The position numbers and the translations under genes are program-made. A DNA stretch of 64,000 nt from Anaerolineae bacterium (GTDB lineage: Bacteria > Chloroflexota > Anaerolineae > Promineifilales > Promineifilaceae): contig JADLAX010000054.1 of NCBI GenBank assembly GCA_020848035.1, positions 1 to 64,000 on the forward strand, in the 5' to 3' direction. The notes below the pieces were generated by a model. It saw only the letters and a program-made list of their open reading frames with translations. It was not told the origin of the DNA and did not search any database. This document shows, piece by piece, positions 1 through 9,078 of this stretch; positions within the stretch are counted from its first letter, which is position 1; every line of letters begins with the position of its first letter.

Positions 1-661
1 ACCGGGTGAGCTGAATATAGCCCACCTGCTCATTCTCACGCAAGAGACGGTAGCTCACCGACGGGATCAAAATGTCGCCGCGCTCCACCTCAATGTCCAC
101 CGGTTCAGTTTCACCAGGATGCAGCACCGTCAGCACCACTTTTGTGCCTTTTTCGCCCCGTACCAGGTCCACTACCTGCTGCACCGTAAACTCCGGCGTA
201 ATTTCCACTCCATCCACCGCCAGCAGCTCATCCCCCGACAAAATTCCGGCCACTTCAGCCGGATTGCCTGGTATGGGTTCCAGGTAAATTGGGCCACCTT
301 CTTCGGGACGAGAAACGGTGGCCCCAATGCCGCCAAACGTGCCCTGCAAAGACTGCCGCTCGATTTCCCGCTCTACCGGTTCCACAAAAAAGGTGTACGG
401 ATCGCCCAACAGGGCAACCGAACCCTGAATCGCGCCGTAGGTCAATTCTTTGGCGGTAGGTAATTCACCCAGGAAGTTGTTTTCGATGTGGCCCCACGCT
501 TCCCAAAACAGAGCAAACTCAAAGGCATCTTCGGTTTGAACGGCAACCTCGCCCCGACGCATCTCTAAAAAGTCATTGGTAAAATAACCGGCCACAAAAG
601 CGCTGACCGCCAGCAAAACAAGCAGCAGCATCGCAAATAAATTACGTAGACGTTCAGACAT
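1..661 (-). CDS. S41-family carboxyl-terminal processing peptidase, N-terminal part (runs off the window)
   Basis: The reverse strand encodes about 220 residues from the ATG at 661. It begins MSERLRNLF, followed by one hydrophobic segment (about residues 8-26) that would anchor it in the membrane facing outwards. Next comes the N-terminal helical region of CtpA-type peptidases (AIQGSVALLGDPYTFFVEP, the usual GLDPYS-like stretch). A PDZ domain follows (about residues 95-180) with the typical GNPAEVAGILSGDELLAVDG carboxylate-binding and ligand-loop pattern. The frame is still open at base 1, at the start of the catalytic domain (VGYIQLTR), so the Ser/Lys dyad lies outside the window. The family cleaves C-terminal tails of exported proteins. 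No strong ribosome site precedes the ATG; an in-frame GTG 21 bases upstream is an alternative start. Confidence 0.85.
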   Translation of the reverse strand, partial: MSERLRNLFAMLLLVLLAVSAFVAGYFTNDFLEMRRGEVAVQTEDAFEFALFWEAWGHIENNFLGELPTAKELTYGAIQGSVALLGDPYTFFVEPVEREIERQSLQGTFGGIGATVSRPEEGGPIYLEPIPGNPAEVAGILSGDELLAVDGVEITPEFTVQQVVDLVRGEKGTKVVLTVLHPGETEPVDIEVERGDILIPSVSYRLLRENEQVGYIQLTR

Positions 662-1051
662 ATCGTTTCTCAGTAACCGCACACGTTCCAGGTAACCGTT
701 CAGTGGGCATCCCGCACGAGGACGCTGCACGCCCCGTGCCAGGCGCGAAGCGCCGGAGCGCGGCCCATTCTCTACAGAGAATTGAACGCTTACCTTTCCA
801 GACTGAAATATTAAGATGGCCCATGATGATTTGTGGCGGTGATAATAAAACAGAACGGGAAGATATCAGGGTTTCACTTAACGAATTCACAGAAATCAAC
901 CCAGTTGAGGGTGGCAGACAGCACGCTCCCGGCGCAAGCCTGCTTCATTATCGTGGGAACACGCGCCAGCTGCATGAGCTTTTTGTAAAAATTTCGGTGG
1001 TACACAGCAAATAAAAATTGTAGCACAGGTGATTGGTGAGGCAATCTACTG

Positions 1052-1194
1052 TATAATGCACCCCATCGGATCGCCCTTTAGGGCCGGGAAAGGGCAGCCC
1101 CCCAACGGCCGTAAAGTGAGCAAAAACGCCGCTTTGCCTCAACGATCCGGCACAACTGGTTTTTATCTCAACGTTTAGGGAGCAATGGTTCATC
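1052..1194 (+). promoter_or_regulatory. Probable promoter and structured 5' leader of the GH3 gene
   Basis: In the 530-base spacer, a consensus TATAAT (1052-1057) precedes a leader of about 130 bases; the -35 is poor. The leader could close on itself through CGGATCG (1067-1073) and CGATCCG (1143-1149). Inside it are a CCCTTT/AAAGGG hairpin (1074-1079 with 1089-1094) and a weaker AAAG/CTTT stem (1113-1135). It matches no riboswitch class I recognise. The rest of the spacer (662-1051) holds nothing I can identify; the ORFs in it look spurious. Confidence 0.3.
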
Positions 1195-4100
1195 TTGAAT
1201 GCTGCGTGGCTGCGTGTCAAAACCGATTGGCGTGTGTGGGGAACGGCCGTCCTTCTCGCCGTATTCTTGCTGCTGCATACCACCTCGCAGGCCGCGCAGG
1301 CCCACTCAGCCGCCCAGGAACTGCCCCCCGACCCGGCAGCCACGGCCCAGGCTCTCCTGGACGCTATGTCCGTCCCCGAGCGGGTGGGCCAGCTTTTCCT
1401 CGTCACCTTTGAAGGCGACCGCGCCACACTCGAAAGCGACATCGCCAACCTCATTACCAATTATCACGTGGGCGGCGTGGTGCTCTCCGCCGAAAACGGC
1501 AACATCACCGGGTATGGCGATCCCGCCAACGTCCTGGGCCAGACCACTGAACTGATCAACAACCTGCAAAGTCTGGCGCTGGTAGGCGAACCTGTGCCCG
1601 TGCCCGACATTTCCCAGATCGAAGAGGGAGCCGTACCGCCCACACGCAGCACCGAAGTGGTGACCACAACACCCATTCCCCTCTTTATTGCCGTCGCGCA
1701 AGAAGGGGATGGCTTTCCCTACACCACCATTCGCAGCGGCCTCACCAACCTGCCCAACAACATGGCCATCGGTGCCAGCTGGCAGCCTGAGCTGGCCCAG
1801 GAGGTGGGCGAGGTGGTTGGTGAAGAGCTGGCCAACCTGGGCATCAACATGCTGCTCGGCCCGTCGCTGGATGTGCTGGAAAATCCCGAAACCAGCGATT
1901 TAGGCGTGCGCTCCTTTGGCGGCGATCCGTACTGGGTTGGCCTGCTGGGCAGCGCCTACACCACCGGCGTGCACCTGGGCAGCAACAACCAGATCGCCGT
2001 CATCGCCAAACATTTCCCCGGCTTTGGCGCCAGCGACCGGCCGCTGCATGAAGAAGTGCCCACCGTGCGTAAATCGCTGGAGCAGCTGCGCCAGATCGAG
2101 CTGGCCCCGTTTTTTGCCGTCACGGGCGGCGCGGCCCGCCCGGAAGCGGTGGCCGATGGCCTGCTGACGACCCATATTCGCTACCAGGGCTTCCAGGGCA
2201 ACATCCGGGCCACCACCAACCCGGTCAGCCTGGACCCACTGGCGCTGGCGGCGCTGATGGCGCAAACCGAACTGGCCAGCTGGCGGCAGGCCGGTGGGCT
2301 GATTGTGTCCGATGCGCTGGGCGTACGCGCCGTGGAGCGTTTTTACGGGCAGGATCAGGGTTTTCCCCATCGGGTGGTGGCCAAAGATGCCTTTCTGGCG
2401 GGCAACGATTTGCTGTACCTGGCCGATTATGCGCTGGGCGACGCACCGTATGAAACGCAGCTGGCTAATATCATCGACACAATTTTGTGGTTCCAGGAAC
2501 GGTACAACACGGACGTAGCCTTTAAGCAGCAGGTAGACACGGCCGTTCTGCGCATCCTCCAGCTCAAGTTAAAGCTGCACAACAACAGCTTTGCCCCCGA
2601 CACCGTGCTGACAGCCAGCGGCGATGAACTGCCACAAGCCAGCCCCCAGGGCGAAGCGGTTTCGATTGACGTGGCCCAGGCAGGCATTACCCTCATCGCC
2701 CCCGACCCGGATGAGCTGCTGGAGCGGCTGGTACGGCCGCCTTCGGCCAACGAAAACATCCTGATTTTTACCGACATGCACGAATACCAGCAGTGCAGCA
2801 CGTGTGAACCAGAACCGCTAATTGGGTTAACGGCCGTTGAAGACCAGATGCTCCTCCGCTACGGCCCGCAGGCCAGCGCCCAGCTCCAGCCCGAGCGCAT
2901 CACCAGCCACAGCTTTGCCGATCTGCAAGCGTTTATCGACGCGGGGACTGAACCGCTCATCTACGACACAACACCCATTACCCCCACCCTGGCACCCGGC
3001 GTTACCCTCACCCCCACCGAGGAAGGCTTTACACCCACGCCGCTGCCAACGCCAACACCTGAACCGGCTTACCTGGTACAAGAATCGCTGGCCAGCGCCG
3101 ACTGGATCATCTTTGCCATGCTGGACCAGAGCGGGGCCAGTTCACGGGCGCTAAACAATTTCCTGGCACAGCGGCCCGACCTGCTGCGCGAGCAGCGGGT
3201 GGTGGTGTTTGCCTTTAATGCGCCGTATTACCTGGATTCGACAGAAATTACCCAGCTGACCGCTTTTTTTGGCCTGTACAGCCACAACGAAGCGGCCATC
3301 GACACGGCCGTTCGCGCCCTCTTCCAGGAACTGCCATTTTCCGGTGCCCCACCCGTGAACATTGCCGGAACCAGCTACGATTTGTTTGTGCAAACCCAAC
3401 CCGCCGCCAGCCAGATCATCCCGCTGACGGCCGCCAAAGTGAACCTGGACAGTGAAAATACGGCCGTTTCCGCCACCGTCAACGAGCCTTTTTCTGTTTC
3501 CGTCGGGGACACGCTGCGGCTGCAAACAGGCATCATCATCGACAACAATGGCAACCCCGTACCCGACGGCACCGTGGTGCGCTTTCGCCAGCGTGACCGG
3601 GTGGCCGGCGTAGAAAACATCATCGACGAAGTGCCGACGGTGGGCGGCATCGCCCAGCTGGATTATGTGCTGGAAGCACGCACCGAAGGCGGCCAGTTCC
3701 GCATCGTCGCCCAGGCGGGCGCGGCCACCATCTCGCAGGAAATCGACATTACGGTACGCTCCACCGAATCGGGCGGCGGCGCGCAGGTCTCCATCATCGA
3801 TCCCACACCCCAGCCCACGCCGACCGAAGCGCCTACGCTCACCCCCACCGTCACAGCCACCACCCCGGCCACCGATGCTCCGGAACCAACCACCACATCG
3901 GCGCAAACGGCCGTCATCCCCGAAGAACCTGGTATTCGCATTGAACTGTCTGAGTTTTGGCTGTTGACGGCCGTTTTTGCCGGGCTGCTGCTCTCGGGTG
4001 GGGTGGCTTTTACCCTGGGACGACAGCAGCACGTGGCCCTGGTGCAGCAAATTGGCTGGCCCTTGTGGAGCATGATTGGCGGCCTGCTGGTGTATCTCTA

Positions 4101-4227
4101 CTTTGCCTTGGAGCTGCCGGGAACGGCCGTTAGCGGCGGCCTGCACACATTCACTGGCTTCCTGACGACGCTGGGTGGTGGTCTGCTGGGGATGCTGGGC
4201 TACTGGCTCTGGCAGAAGATGAACTAG
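1195..4227 (+). CDS. Secreted, membrane-anchored glycoside hydrolase family 3 (NagZ-like) protein
   Basis: This 1010-residue protein probably starts at TTG 1195, behind AGGGAG. A signal peptide (about residues 15-35) leads into a GH3 N-terminal barrel (about 50-480). It contains the KHFPG substrate-binding motif (Lys272-His273) and GLIVSDALG, whose Asp373 is the expected nucleophile. GH3 enzymes of the NagZ type remove beta-N-acetylglucosamine or glucose from glycans. Two Thr/Pro-rich linkers (about 598-625 and 868-902) flank a region with an Ig-like domain (about 742-850). The C-terminus has about three membrane segments (from about 918). The catalytic domain should therefore sit outside the cytoplasmic membrane. 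Substrate is not determinable from sequence; the fusion is far longer than a plain NagZ (about 350 residues). Confidence 0.85.
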   Translation: MNAAWLRVKTDWRVWGTAVLLAVFLLLHTTSQAAQAHSAAQELPPDPAATAQALLDAMSVPERVGQLFLVTFEGDRATLESDIANLITNYHVGGVVLSAENGNITGYGDPANVLGQTTELINNLQSLALVGEPVPVPDISQIEEGAVPPTRSTEVVTTTPIPLFIAVAQEGDGFPYTTIRSGLTNLPNNMAIGASWQPELAQEVGEVVGEELANLGINMLLGPSLDVLENPETSDLGVRSFGGDPYWVGLLGSAYTTGVHLGSNNQIAVIAKHFPGFGASDRPLHEEVPTVRKSLEQLRQIELAPFFAVTGGAARPEAVADGLLTTHIRYQGFQGNIRATTNPVSLDPLALAALMAQTELASWRQAGGLIVSDALGVRAVERFYGQDQGFPHRVVAKDAFLAGNDLLYLADYALGDAPYETQLANIIDTILWFQERYNTDVAFKQQVDTAVLRILQLKLKLHNNSFAPDTVLTASGDELPQASPQGEAVSIDVAQAGITLIAPDPDELLERLVRPPSANENILIFTDMHEYQQCSTCEPEPLIGLTAVEDQMLLRYGPQASAQLQPERITSHSFADLQAFIDAGTEPLIYDTTPITPTLAPGVTLTPTEEGFTPTPLPTPTPEPAYLVQESLASADWIIFAMLDQSGASSRALNNFLAQRPDLLREQRVVVFAFNAPYYLDSTEITQLTAFFGLYSHNEAAIDTAVRALFQELPFSGAPPVNIAGTSYDLFVQTQPAASQIIPLTAAKVNLDSENTAVSATVNEPFSVSVGDTLRLQTGIIIDNNGNPVPDGTVVRFRQRDRVAGVENIIDEVPTVGGIAQLDYVLEARTEGGQFRIVAQAGAATISQEIDITVRSTESGGGAQVSIIDPTPQPTPTEAPTLTPTVTATTPATDAPEPTTTSAQTAVIPEEPGIRIELSEFWLLTAVFAGLLLSGGVAFTLGRQQHVALVQQIGWPLWSMIGGLLVYLYFALELPGTAVSGGLHTFTGFLTTLGGGLLGMLGYWLWQKMN

Positions 4228-4244
4228 TATTGCGCCCCGCATTT

Positions 4245-5171
4245 TTATGAATTTCTTGTACCAGGCTCAGGGCGGTGCAAAGAAATATCTTCCCAGGACA
4301 CCGGGTCATCCACCGGCTCCAGGTGGGTAAACACCGATACCGGGGCCACCGCCTGTCGCAAATCCCGCTCGATGGCCTCCAGCAGCGTGTGCCCCCGCTG
4401 CACCGACCACTCCCCCGGCACCTGCACATGCACCGACACAAACCGGTACGCCCCCGATTGGCGCGTGCGCAGCGCATGGTACTGCACCTCGTCGGAGCAG
4501 TAGCGCTCCAGCACAGCGCGTACCTGGTTGACTTCCTCGGCAGGCAATGAGGTATCCATCAGGCCGTTGACGGCCGTTTTCAGCAACCCCACCCCGGTAC
4601 GCACAATTTGCAGCGCCACCAGCAGCGCCAGCAGCGGGTCGAGCCACTGCCAGCCGGTCAGCTTGACCGCCAGCAAACCCACAATCACCCCTACCGAAGT
4701 CCAGACATCGGTGAGCAGGTGGCGGGCGTTGGCCGTCAGCGTCAGCGAGTTGTGCTGCCGCCCCACGCGCAGCAGCACCAGCGCCGTCAGCCCATTGCCC
4801 ACGGAGGCCAGCACGGAAACAATCAGGCCCAAACCAACCTGCTCCAAAGGCTGTGGCTGGAGGAGGCGCTGGACGGCCGTTACTGCAATCACCAGCGCCG
4901 CAATCAAAATCAGGCTGCCTTCAAAGCCACCTGAGAAATATTCAGCCTTGGTGTGGCCGTATTCGTGCTCTTCGTCCGGCGGTTGGGCAGCAATGGTGAG
5001 GATGATGAGGGCAAAAACGGCCGTCACCAGGTTCACGCCCGACTCCAGGGCGTCAGACAACAGCCCCACCGAGCCGGTGAGAAAATAAGCGGCTGCTTTC
5101 AAGCCGATGGTGAGAACGGCCGTAGCAATCGACAGCCAGGCAAAACGGGTCAGGGTTTGACGATCTTCCAT
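4245..5171 (-). CDS. Cation diffusion facilitator (CDF) family metal transporter
   Basis: A 308-residue integral membrane protein with the six-helix CDF core and a cytoplasmic C-terminal domain. Recognisable family signatures are SVGLLSDALES in the second helix, EYGHTKAEYFSG after the second or third helix, and the HLLTD metal-binding motif in the fifth. The family exchanges divalent cations (Zn, Fe, Mn or Co) for protons. The start is placed at the ATG giving MEDRQTL, just before the first helix; a GTG 36 bases upstream is also open. It converges with the GH3 gene, with only 17 bases between the stops. The transported metal cannot be assigned from sequence. Confidence 0.9.
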   Translation of the reverse strand: MEDRQTLTRFAWLSIATAVLTIGLKAAAYFLTGSVGLLSDALESGVNLVTAVFALIILTIAAQPPDEEHEYGHTKAEYFSGGFEGSLILIAALVIAVTAVQRLLQPQPLEQVGLGLIVSVLASVGNGLTALVLLRVGRQHNSLTLTANARHLLTDVWTSVGVIVGLLAVKLTGWQWLDPLLALLVALQIVRTGVGLLKTAVNGLMDTSLPAEEVNQVRAVLERYCSDEVQYHALRTRQSGAYRFVSVHVQVPGEWSVQRGHTLLEAIERDLRQAVAPVSVFTHLEPVDDPVSWEDISLHRPEPGTRNS

Positions 5172-5315
5172 GCGTGCATTGTGGCAGAGCTGCCGGGCAA
5201 TTTCCACACGGCGGGATCATCTTTGTTTTAGTCTGCCCTAAGCCAATGGGAAGTTGTGTCGAATACGGCCGTTAGATTCGTAGAACGCGGAGTGTTAGGG
5301 ATTTCGTGTGCCTTG

Positions 5316-5364
5316 GCGTGAAACGTGAAACGTGATGAAGGTCATCACGTTTCACGTTTCACGC
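5316..5364. repeat. Palindromic repeat, family A (GTGAAAC word)
   Basis: Two 21-base arms are exact reverse complements around a 7-base loop. Each arm is built from the 7-base word GTGAAAC repeated. It overlaps the end of the alpha-galactosidase gene and provides that gene's TGA stop. Related copies lie at 13167, 15752 and 33736. Confidence 0.9.
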
Positions 5365-7716
5365 CTCACGGCCCGCCACCACCCTGAGATGAAGCGTGCG
5401 GCTGTGGCCGGAACGGCCGTCTTCATCCCCACCAATGCCCTGCACCATCAGCTCATAGCCGCTGGCCGTCAGGCGCACCCTCCCAAAACGGTCCACCACC
5501 TCGTAGGTGGCCGAGGCGATGAGCCCGCGCAGCGGCACCGTGCGGCGGAACTGGCCCAGCTTGTGGCTGTGCACCACCGCCGAGTAGACCGCCTCGCTCC
5601 CATCCGGCAGCACGTACAAAATGGTTGAGGCGTCCGCCTCTTCCAGCCGCTCCAGCCGGTACAACTCACCGCCCTGCACGATGTGGCGAATCCGCTTGTA
5701 GAACGCAATGTAAGACGCGTACTCCTTCAGCTCCGCCTCGTCCAGCGCGTTCAGGCTGGCCCCGATGCCCAACGCGCCGCGCATCGCCACGTCGAAGCGG
5801 GTGCTAAGCTCGTGAAAGCGGCCCGTCTGGTGATTTTTCTCGTGCGTCACCCAAGCGGTCATCACCCGCGCTGGGTAGGCCAGGCTAAACCCTTCCTGGA
5901 TGCGCACACGGTCCAGCGCGTCGGTGTTGTCGCTGGTCCACACCTGGTCGGTGCGGCCCAAAATGCCCAGGTCGATGCGCCCGCCGCCGCCCGAGCAGCT
6001 TTCGATGGTCAGGTGCGGATACTTCACCCGCAGCCGGTCGATGATGCCGTACACCCCCGCCACGTGCGCCTGCCAGATCGCCTTGCCCGCCACCGAACCC
6101 GGCTCGCTGGCGCTGCGATTCATGTCCCACTTGAGGAAAGCGATGTTGTACTGCCCCAGCAGGCTGTCCAGCGCGTTGAAAATGTATTCAACCACTTCCT
6201 CACGCCCAAAATCCAAAATCAACTGGCAGCGCGCTTCGGTACGCGGCCGTCCGGGGAAGTGCAGCGCCCAGTCGGGGTGCGCCCGGTACAGGTCCGAGTC
6301 GGGATTGACCATTTCTGGCTCTACCCACAGGCCAAACCCCATGCCCAGCCGGTTCACCTCGGCGATGAGCGGCTCCAGACCGTTGGGAAAGACGTCTGGG
6401 CTGACGGTCCAGTCGCCCAGCCCGGCCACATCGAAACGGCGGCCGCCAAACCAGCCGTCGTCCAGGCAAAACAGCTCCACACCGATGGCCGCCGCCTTAC
6501 GCGCCAGCTCAATCTGGTTCTGCTCGGTAATGCCAAAATAGGTCGCTTCCCAGGAGTTGTAGAGAATTGGTCTGAACTCCGCTGTGGCCGGTGTCCTCAC
6601 CGTGCCGTTTACCTCTGCTGTGGCCGGTCTCCCGACCGTGCCACTTTCCTTCCCCGTCATAGTCGCTTCGCTAAGCGACGACGCTTTCTCTGCAGTAGGT
6701 GACGCGGCGATGACGCCGGCCACAGCGACGGGGAGGATGTGCTCCCGCGTAAACGCGTGCAGCCGCCGACTGGCCCCACCCCACCCCTCAGCGCAGACTC
6801 CGCAGACAAACGCGGGCGTTTTGTGCTGTGCCCCTGCCGCCAACGTCAGGCCAAAATCGAAGGGATGGTGACCGCCATGCACGCGCACGTCGCTGCCGTG
6901 CAGCTGTTCGAAGCTGATCTGCCAGCTGCCACTGTAGGCCAGCGCGCCAAAGTAGACCGTGCCGTGTTCCTCCCACGCCTGGCCAGGCCGGTTGAGCAGG
7001 AAAAACGGATTGGCCAGGTGGCCCGTCTGCACGCTGCGGTGCTCGATCACCCGCCGCCCAATGGGCAGCCGCTCCCGCTGCGTCTGGAACTCCTGGGCCC
7101 ACGCGCCGGAGACGCTGGTGAGCTCGGTGGTGCCGTTGGGCAGGTGCAGCGTGGCAAAAAAGAGCTGCTCGATTTGGATGGGCGACTCGCCCGTGTTGGC
7201 CAGCTCCAGCCAGCGCTCGATGATGTCTTGTGCCGGAGTGAGGCGGTAGCAGAGGGTAACGGTCAGCGGCTGCACCGGATCGGCCAGGGTGATGCGCAAG
7301 GTTTCGCGCAGTTCGGTGTTCGCTGTGGGCAGGCCATGAGCCGGGGCCAACCCAGGCTGAGCATCCGTCACAATTTCATGCGAAACGTAGCGCAGGCGCA
7401 CGTCGCGGATGGGCAGGTGGGGGGCGTCGCCGTCAGGCAGCGGATCGGGCAGGGTAGCGAAGCTGGCTTTGAGCGTCACTTCGTGCACGGAGGTATCGCC
7501 AAAGGTGATAAGCTCGTCGCGGCGGGTTTGGAACTCAAAGGAGGCGTGGTCGGAGAGGATGGGGCGCAGTTTGCCGGAGAGCTGTTCAGCTTCCCCGGCT
7601 GGACGCGGCCCCCAGGCCAGGTGCACCAGCCGATCTTTGCTGTCCACCTGCATGGCGTAAACGCTGCTGGGCAAAATCAAGTTAAAGGTACGGGTATCGG
7701 GATTAAAGTGAATCAT
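5359..7716 (-). CDS. Alpha-galactosidase, glycoside hydrolase family 36
   Basis: About 785 residues, the usual length for bacterial GH36. An N-terminal beta-sandwich precedes the barrel, which begins near FCLDDGWFGGR. The nucleophile is expected at Asp531 (LKWDMNR) and the acid/base at Asp596 (WTSDNTDA). SCSGGGGRIDLG is also diagnostic. It would hydrolyse alpha-1,6-galactosides such as raffinose or melibiose; no signal peptide is visible, so it is probably cytoplasmic. The ATG at 7716 is preferred over the GTG at 7722 because AGGAAG lies about six bases before it. Residues about 333-380 are an unusual low-complexity insert with two near-identical Thr-Val-Ala-Glu units encoded by tandem DNA. 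The stop codon lies in a family A palindrome. Confidence 0.93.
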   Translation of the reverse strand: MIHFNPDTRTFNLILPSSVYAMQVDSKDRLVHLAWGPRPAGEAEQLSGKLRPILSDHASFEFQTRRDELITFGDTSVHEVTLKASFATLPDPLPDGDAPHLPIRDVRLRYVSHEIVTDAQPGLAPAHGLPTANTELRETLRITLADPVQPLTVTLCYRLTPAQDIIERWLELANTGESPIQIEQLFFATLHLPNGTTELTSVSGAWAQEFQTQRERLPIGRRVIEHRSVQTGHLANPFFLLNRPGQAWEEHGTVYFGALAYSGSWQISFEQLHGSDVRVHGGHHPFDFGLTLAAGAQHKTPAFVCGVCAEGWGGASRRLHAFTREHILPVAVAGVIAASPTAEKASSLSEATMTGKESGTVGRPATAEVNGTVRTPATAEFRPILYNSWEATYFGITEQNQIELARKAAAIGVELFCLDDGWFGGRRFDVAGLGDWTVSPDVFPNGLEPLIAEVNRLGMGFGLWVEPEMVNPDSDLYRAHPDWALHFPGRPRTEARCQLILDFGREEVVEYIFNALDSLLGQYNIAFLKWDMNRSASEPGSVAGKAIWQAHVAGVYGIIDRLRVKYPHLTIESCSGGGGRIDLGILGRTDQVWTSDNTDALDRVRIQEGFSLAYPARVMTAWVTHEKNHQTGRFHELSTRFDVAMRGALGIGASLNALDEAELKEYASYIAFYKRIRHIVQGGELYRLERLEEADASTILYVLPDGSEAVYSAVVHSHKLGQFRRTVPLRGLIASATYEVVDRFGRVRLTASGYELMVQGIGGDEDGRSGHSRTLHLRVVAGREA
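6579..6650. repeat. In-frame tandem repeat inside the GH36 gene
   Basis: A unit of about 33 bases (core GCTGTGGCCGG ... ACCGTGCC) occurs twice, imperfectly, and is translated as part of the alpha-galactosidase. It falls between the N-terminal sandwich and the catalytic barrel, where an insert would be tolerated. Confidence 0.65.
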
Positions 7717-7943
7717 AGACACTTCCTGAGCGAAAAATTATTGGAACAATGCTATCAAAATTCCCGCCGCTGTGCCTTGTTTTTGACCATTTAGCGAAAT
7801 GAAATACGGCCGTCTCCACCTCCAATTCCCCTGCCATCGGTAACCGCAACCACGCATAACCAAAACCAATCAAACCGCAGGATGCACCGCTTGCGACGGC
7901 CGTTGGCGGCTCTTATACTGTCATTCATGGAGGACAAACGGCC

Positions 7944-8360
7944 ATGAACGACACCTATCAAATTGAAGCGGTAGACAATCCTGAATGGGCCATTATTGGT
8001 GGCGGCATCAGCGCCTACAACCAACAGCAAGCCGGGCCAGACAACGGCCGAAACTTCTGCTTTGTGGTGAAAACGCCAGACGGCGAAGTGGCGGGCGGAA
8101 TCATTGGGGCCACGTTTTGGAACTGGCTGTACATCGACCTGATGTGGCTTAAAGAGGAACTGCGGGGGCAGGGTTACGGCCGTCAGCTGCTCACCCTGGC
8201 CGAAGCGGAAGGACGGCGGCGCGGGGCCACCCACGCCCACCTGGACACCTTCAGCTTTCAGGCACCAGGGTTTTACCAAAAACAAGGCTATACCGTTTTT
8301 GGCGAACTAAAAGATTTTCCGCCCGGCCACACGCGCTATTACATGGTGAAGGAACTGTAG
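7944..8360 (+). CDS. GNAT-family N-acetyltransferase
   Basis: A compact 138-residue protein with the GNAT fold. The acetyl-CoA pyrophosphate loop is visible as ELRGQGYGRQLL (the Q/RxxGxG/A motif), followed by the helix ending AEGRRRGATHAHLDT and the last strand motif FYQKQGYTVFGE. GGAGGA lies nine bases before the ATG. It transfers an acetyl group from acetyl-CoA to an amine; the acceptor is unknown. A second, longer GNAT gene follows 47 bases downstream in the same direction. Confidence 0.85.
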   Translation: MNDTYQIEAVDNPEWAIIGGGISAYNQQQAGPDNGRNFCFVVKTPDGEVAGGIIGATFWNWLYIDLMWLKEELRGQGYGRQLLTLAEAEGRRRGATHAHLDTFSFQAPGFYQKQGYTVFGELKDFPPGHTRYYMVKEL

Positions 8361-8407
8361 AAACGGCCGGTTTTTCCACGCCCCACCCAAGTGCCAGGAG
8401 TCAGAGT

Positions 8408-9010
8408 TTGACAGAGCCAGCCACCCTTGTGTTCACCACCGAACGCCTGATCATACGCCGCGCCACCGTGGCAGATGCCGCCATGTATTTTGCCCTGTGG
8501 AACGATCCGGCCGTGATGACCCATGTCGGGTTTACCCACGGCCTGGAAATGACCCTGGAGGAGATCACCGCGCAGCTGGCCAAACAGTCGTCGGGCGTGT
8601 TTCACAAGCTGCTGGTGGTGGTGCTAAAAGAAACAGGGGAGACGATTGGTGAATGTTTTATGACCCTGCCCGGCGGCAACGGCCATGCCTTCACCGACGT
8701 GAAGCTGCTGCCCACCTTTTGGGGACACAAATACGGCGTAGAGATCAAGCGGGGTTTGGTGCAATATTTGTTTGACCATACGGAGTGTACGGCCGTAGAA
8801 GCCAGCCCCAGCAGTCAAAACATCGCCTCCATCAAAATGCAGGAAGCCGTCGGCGCGGTTCGCGCTGGCAAAGGCCAGACCCTGGTGCAGCAGGCCGATG
8901 GCACAACCACGACGGTAGAATACACCATTTACCGCGTCTACCGCCGCATCTGGGACAAAGCCCAGCGCGAAGCACAACGTGCGACAGAAGAGGCTGGACC
9001 CCCACCCTAA
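8408..9010 (+). CDS. GNAT-family N-acetyltransferase, RimJ/RimL type
   Basis: About 200 residues, beginning at a TTG behind AGGAG (MTEPATLVFTTERLIIRRAT). The opening TERLIIRRATVADA and the final NIASIKMQEAVGA are typical of the RimJ/RimL branch, which acetylates protein N-termini or small amines. Its central acetyl-CoA loop is less canonical (FWGHKYGVEIKRGL). The last residues (AGPPP) and the TAA stop fall within the adjacent G/A-rich repeat, so the native tail may have been replaced. It converges with the ABC exporter genes. Confidence 0.8.
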   Translation: MTEPATLVFTTERLIIRRATVADAAMYFALWNDPAVMTHVGFTHGLEMTLEEITAQLAKQSSGVFHKLLVVVLKETGETIGECFMTLPGGNGHAFTDVKLLPTFWGHKYGVEIKRGLVQYLFDHTECTAVEASPSSQNIASIKMQEAVGAVRAGKGQTLVQQADGTTTTVEYTIYRVYRRIWDKAQREAQRATEEAGPPP

Positions 9011-9077
9011 CCCTCCCCCTCAGAGGGGGAGGGAATTTGGCTCCCTCTCCCCGTAGGAGAGGGCTGGGGTGAGGGTC
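8999..9077. repeat. C/T- and G/A-rich palindromic repeat, family I
   Basis: CCCACCCTAACCCTCCCCCTC pairs with GAGAGGGCTGGGGTGAGGG-type sequence, with a second inner hairpin. It lies between convergent genes and supplies the stop of the upstream GNAT gene. A relative lies at 28827. Confidence 0.75.
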
Positions 9078-9078
9078 G

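Noticed and set aside
703..1014. Open frames in the spacer before the GH3 gene
   Set aside because: No family, poor codon pattern and no ribosome site.
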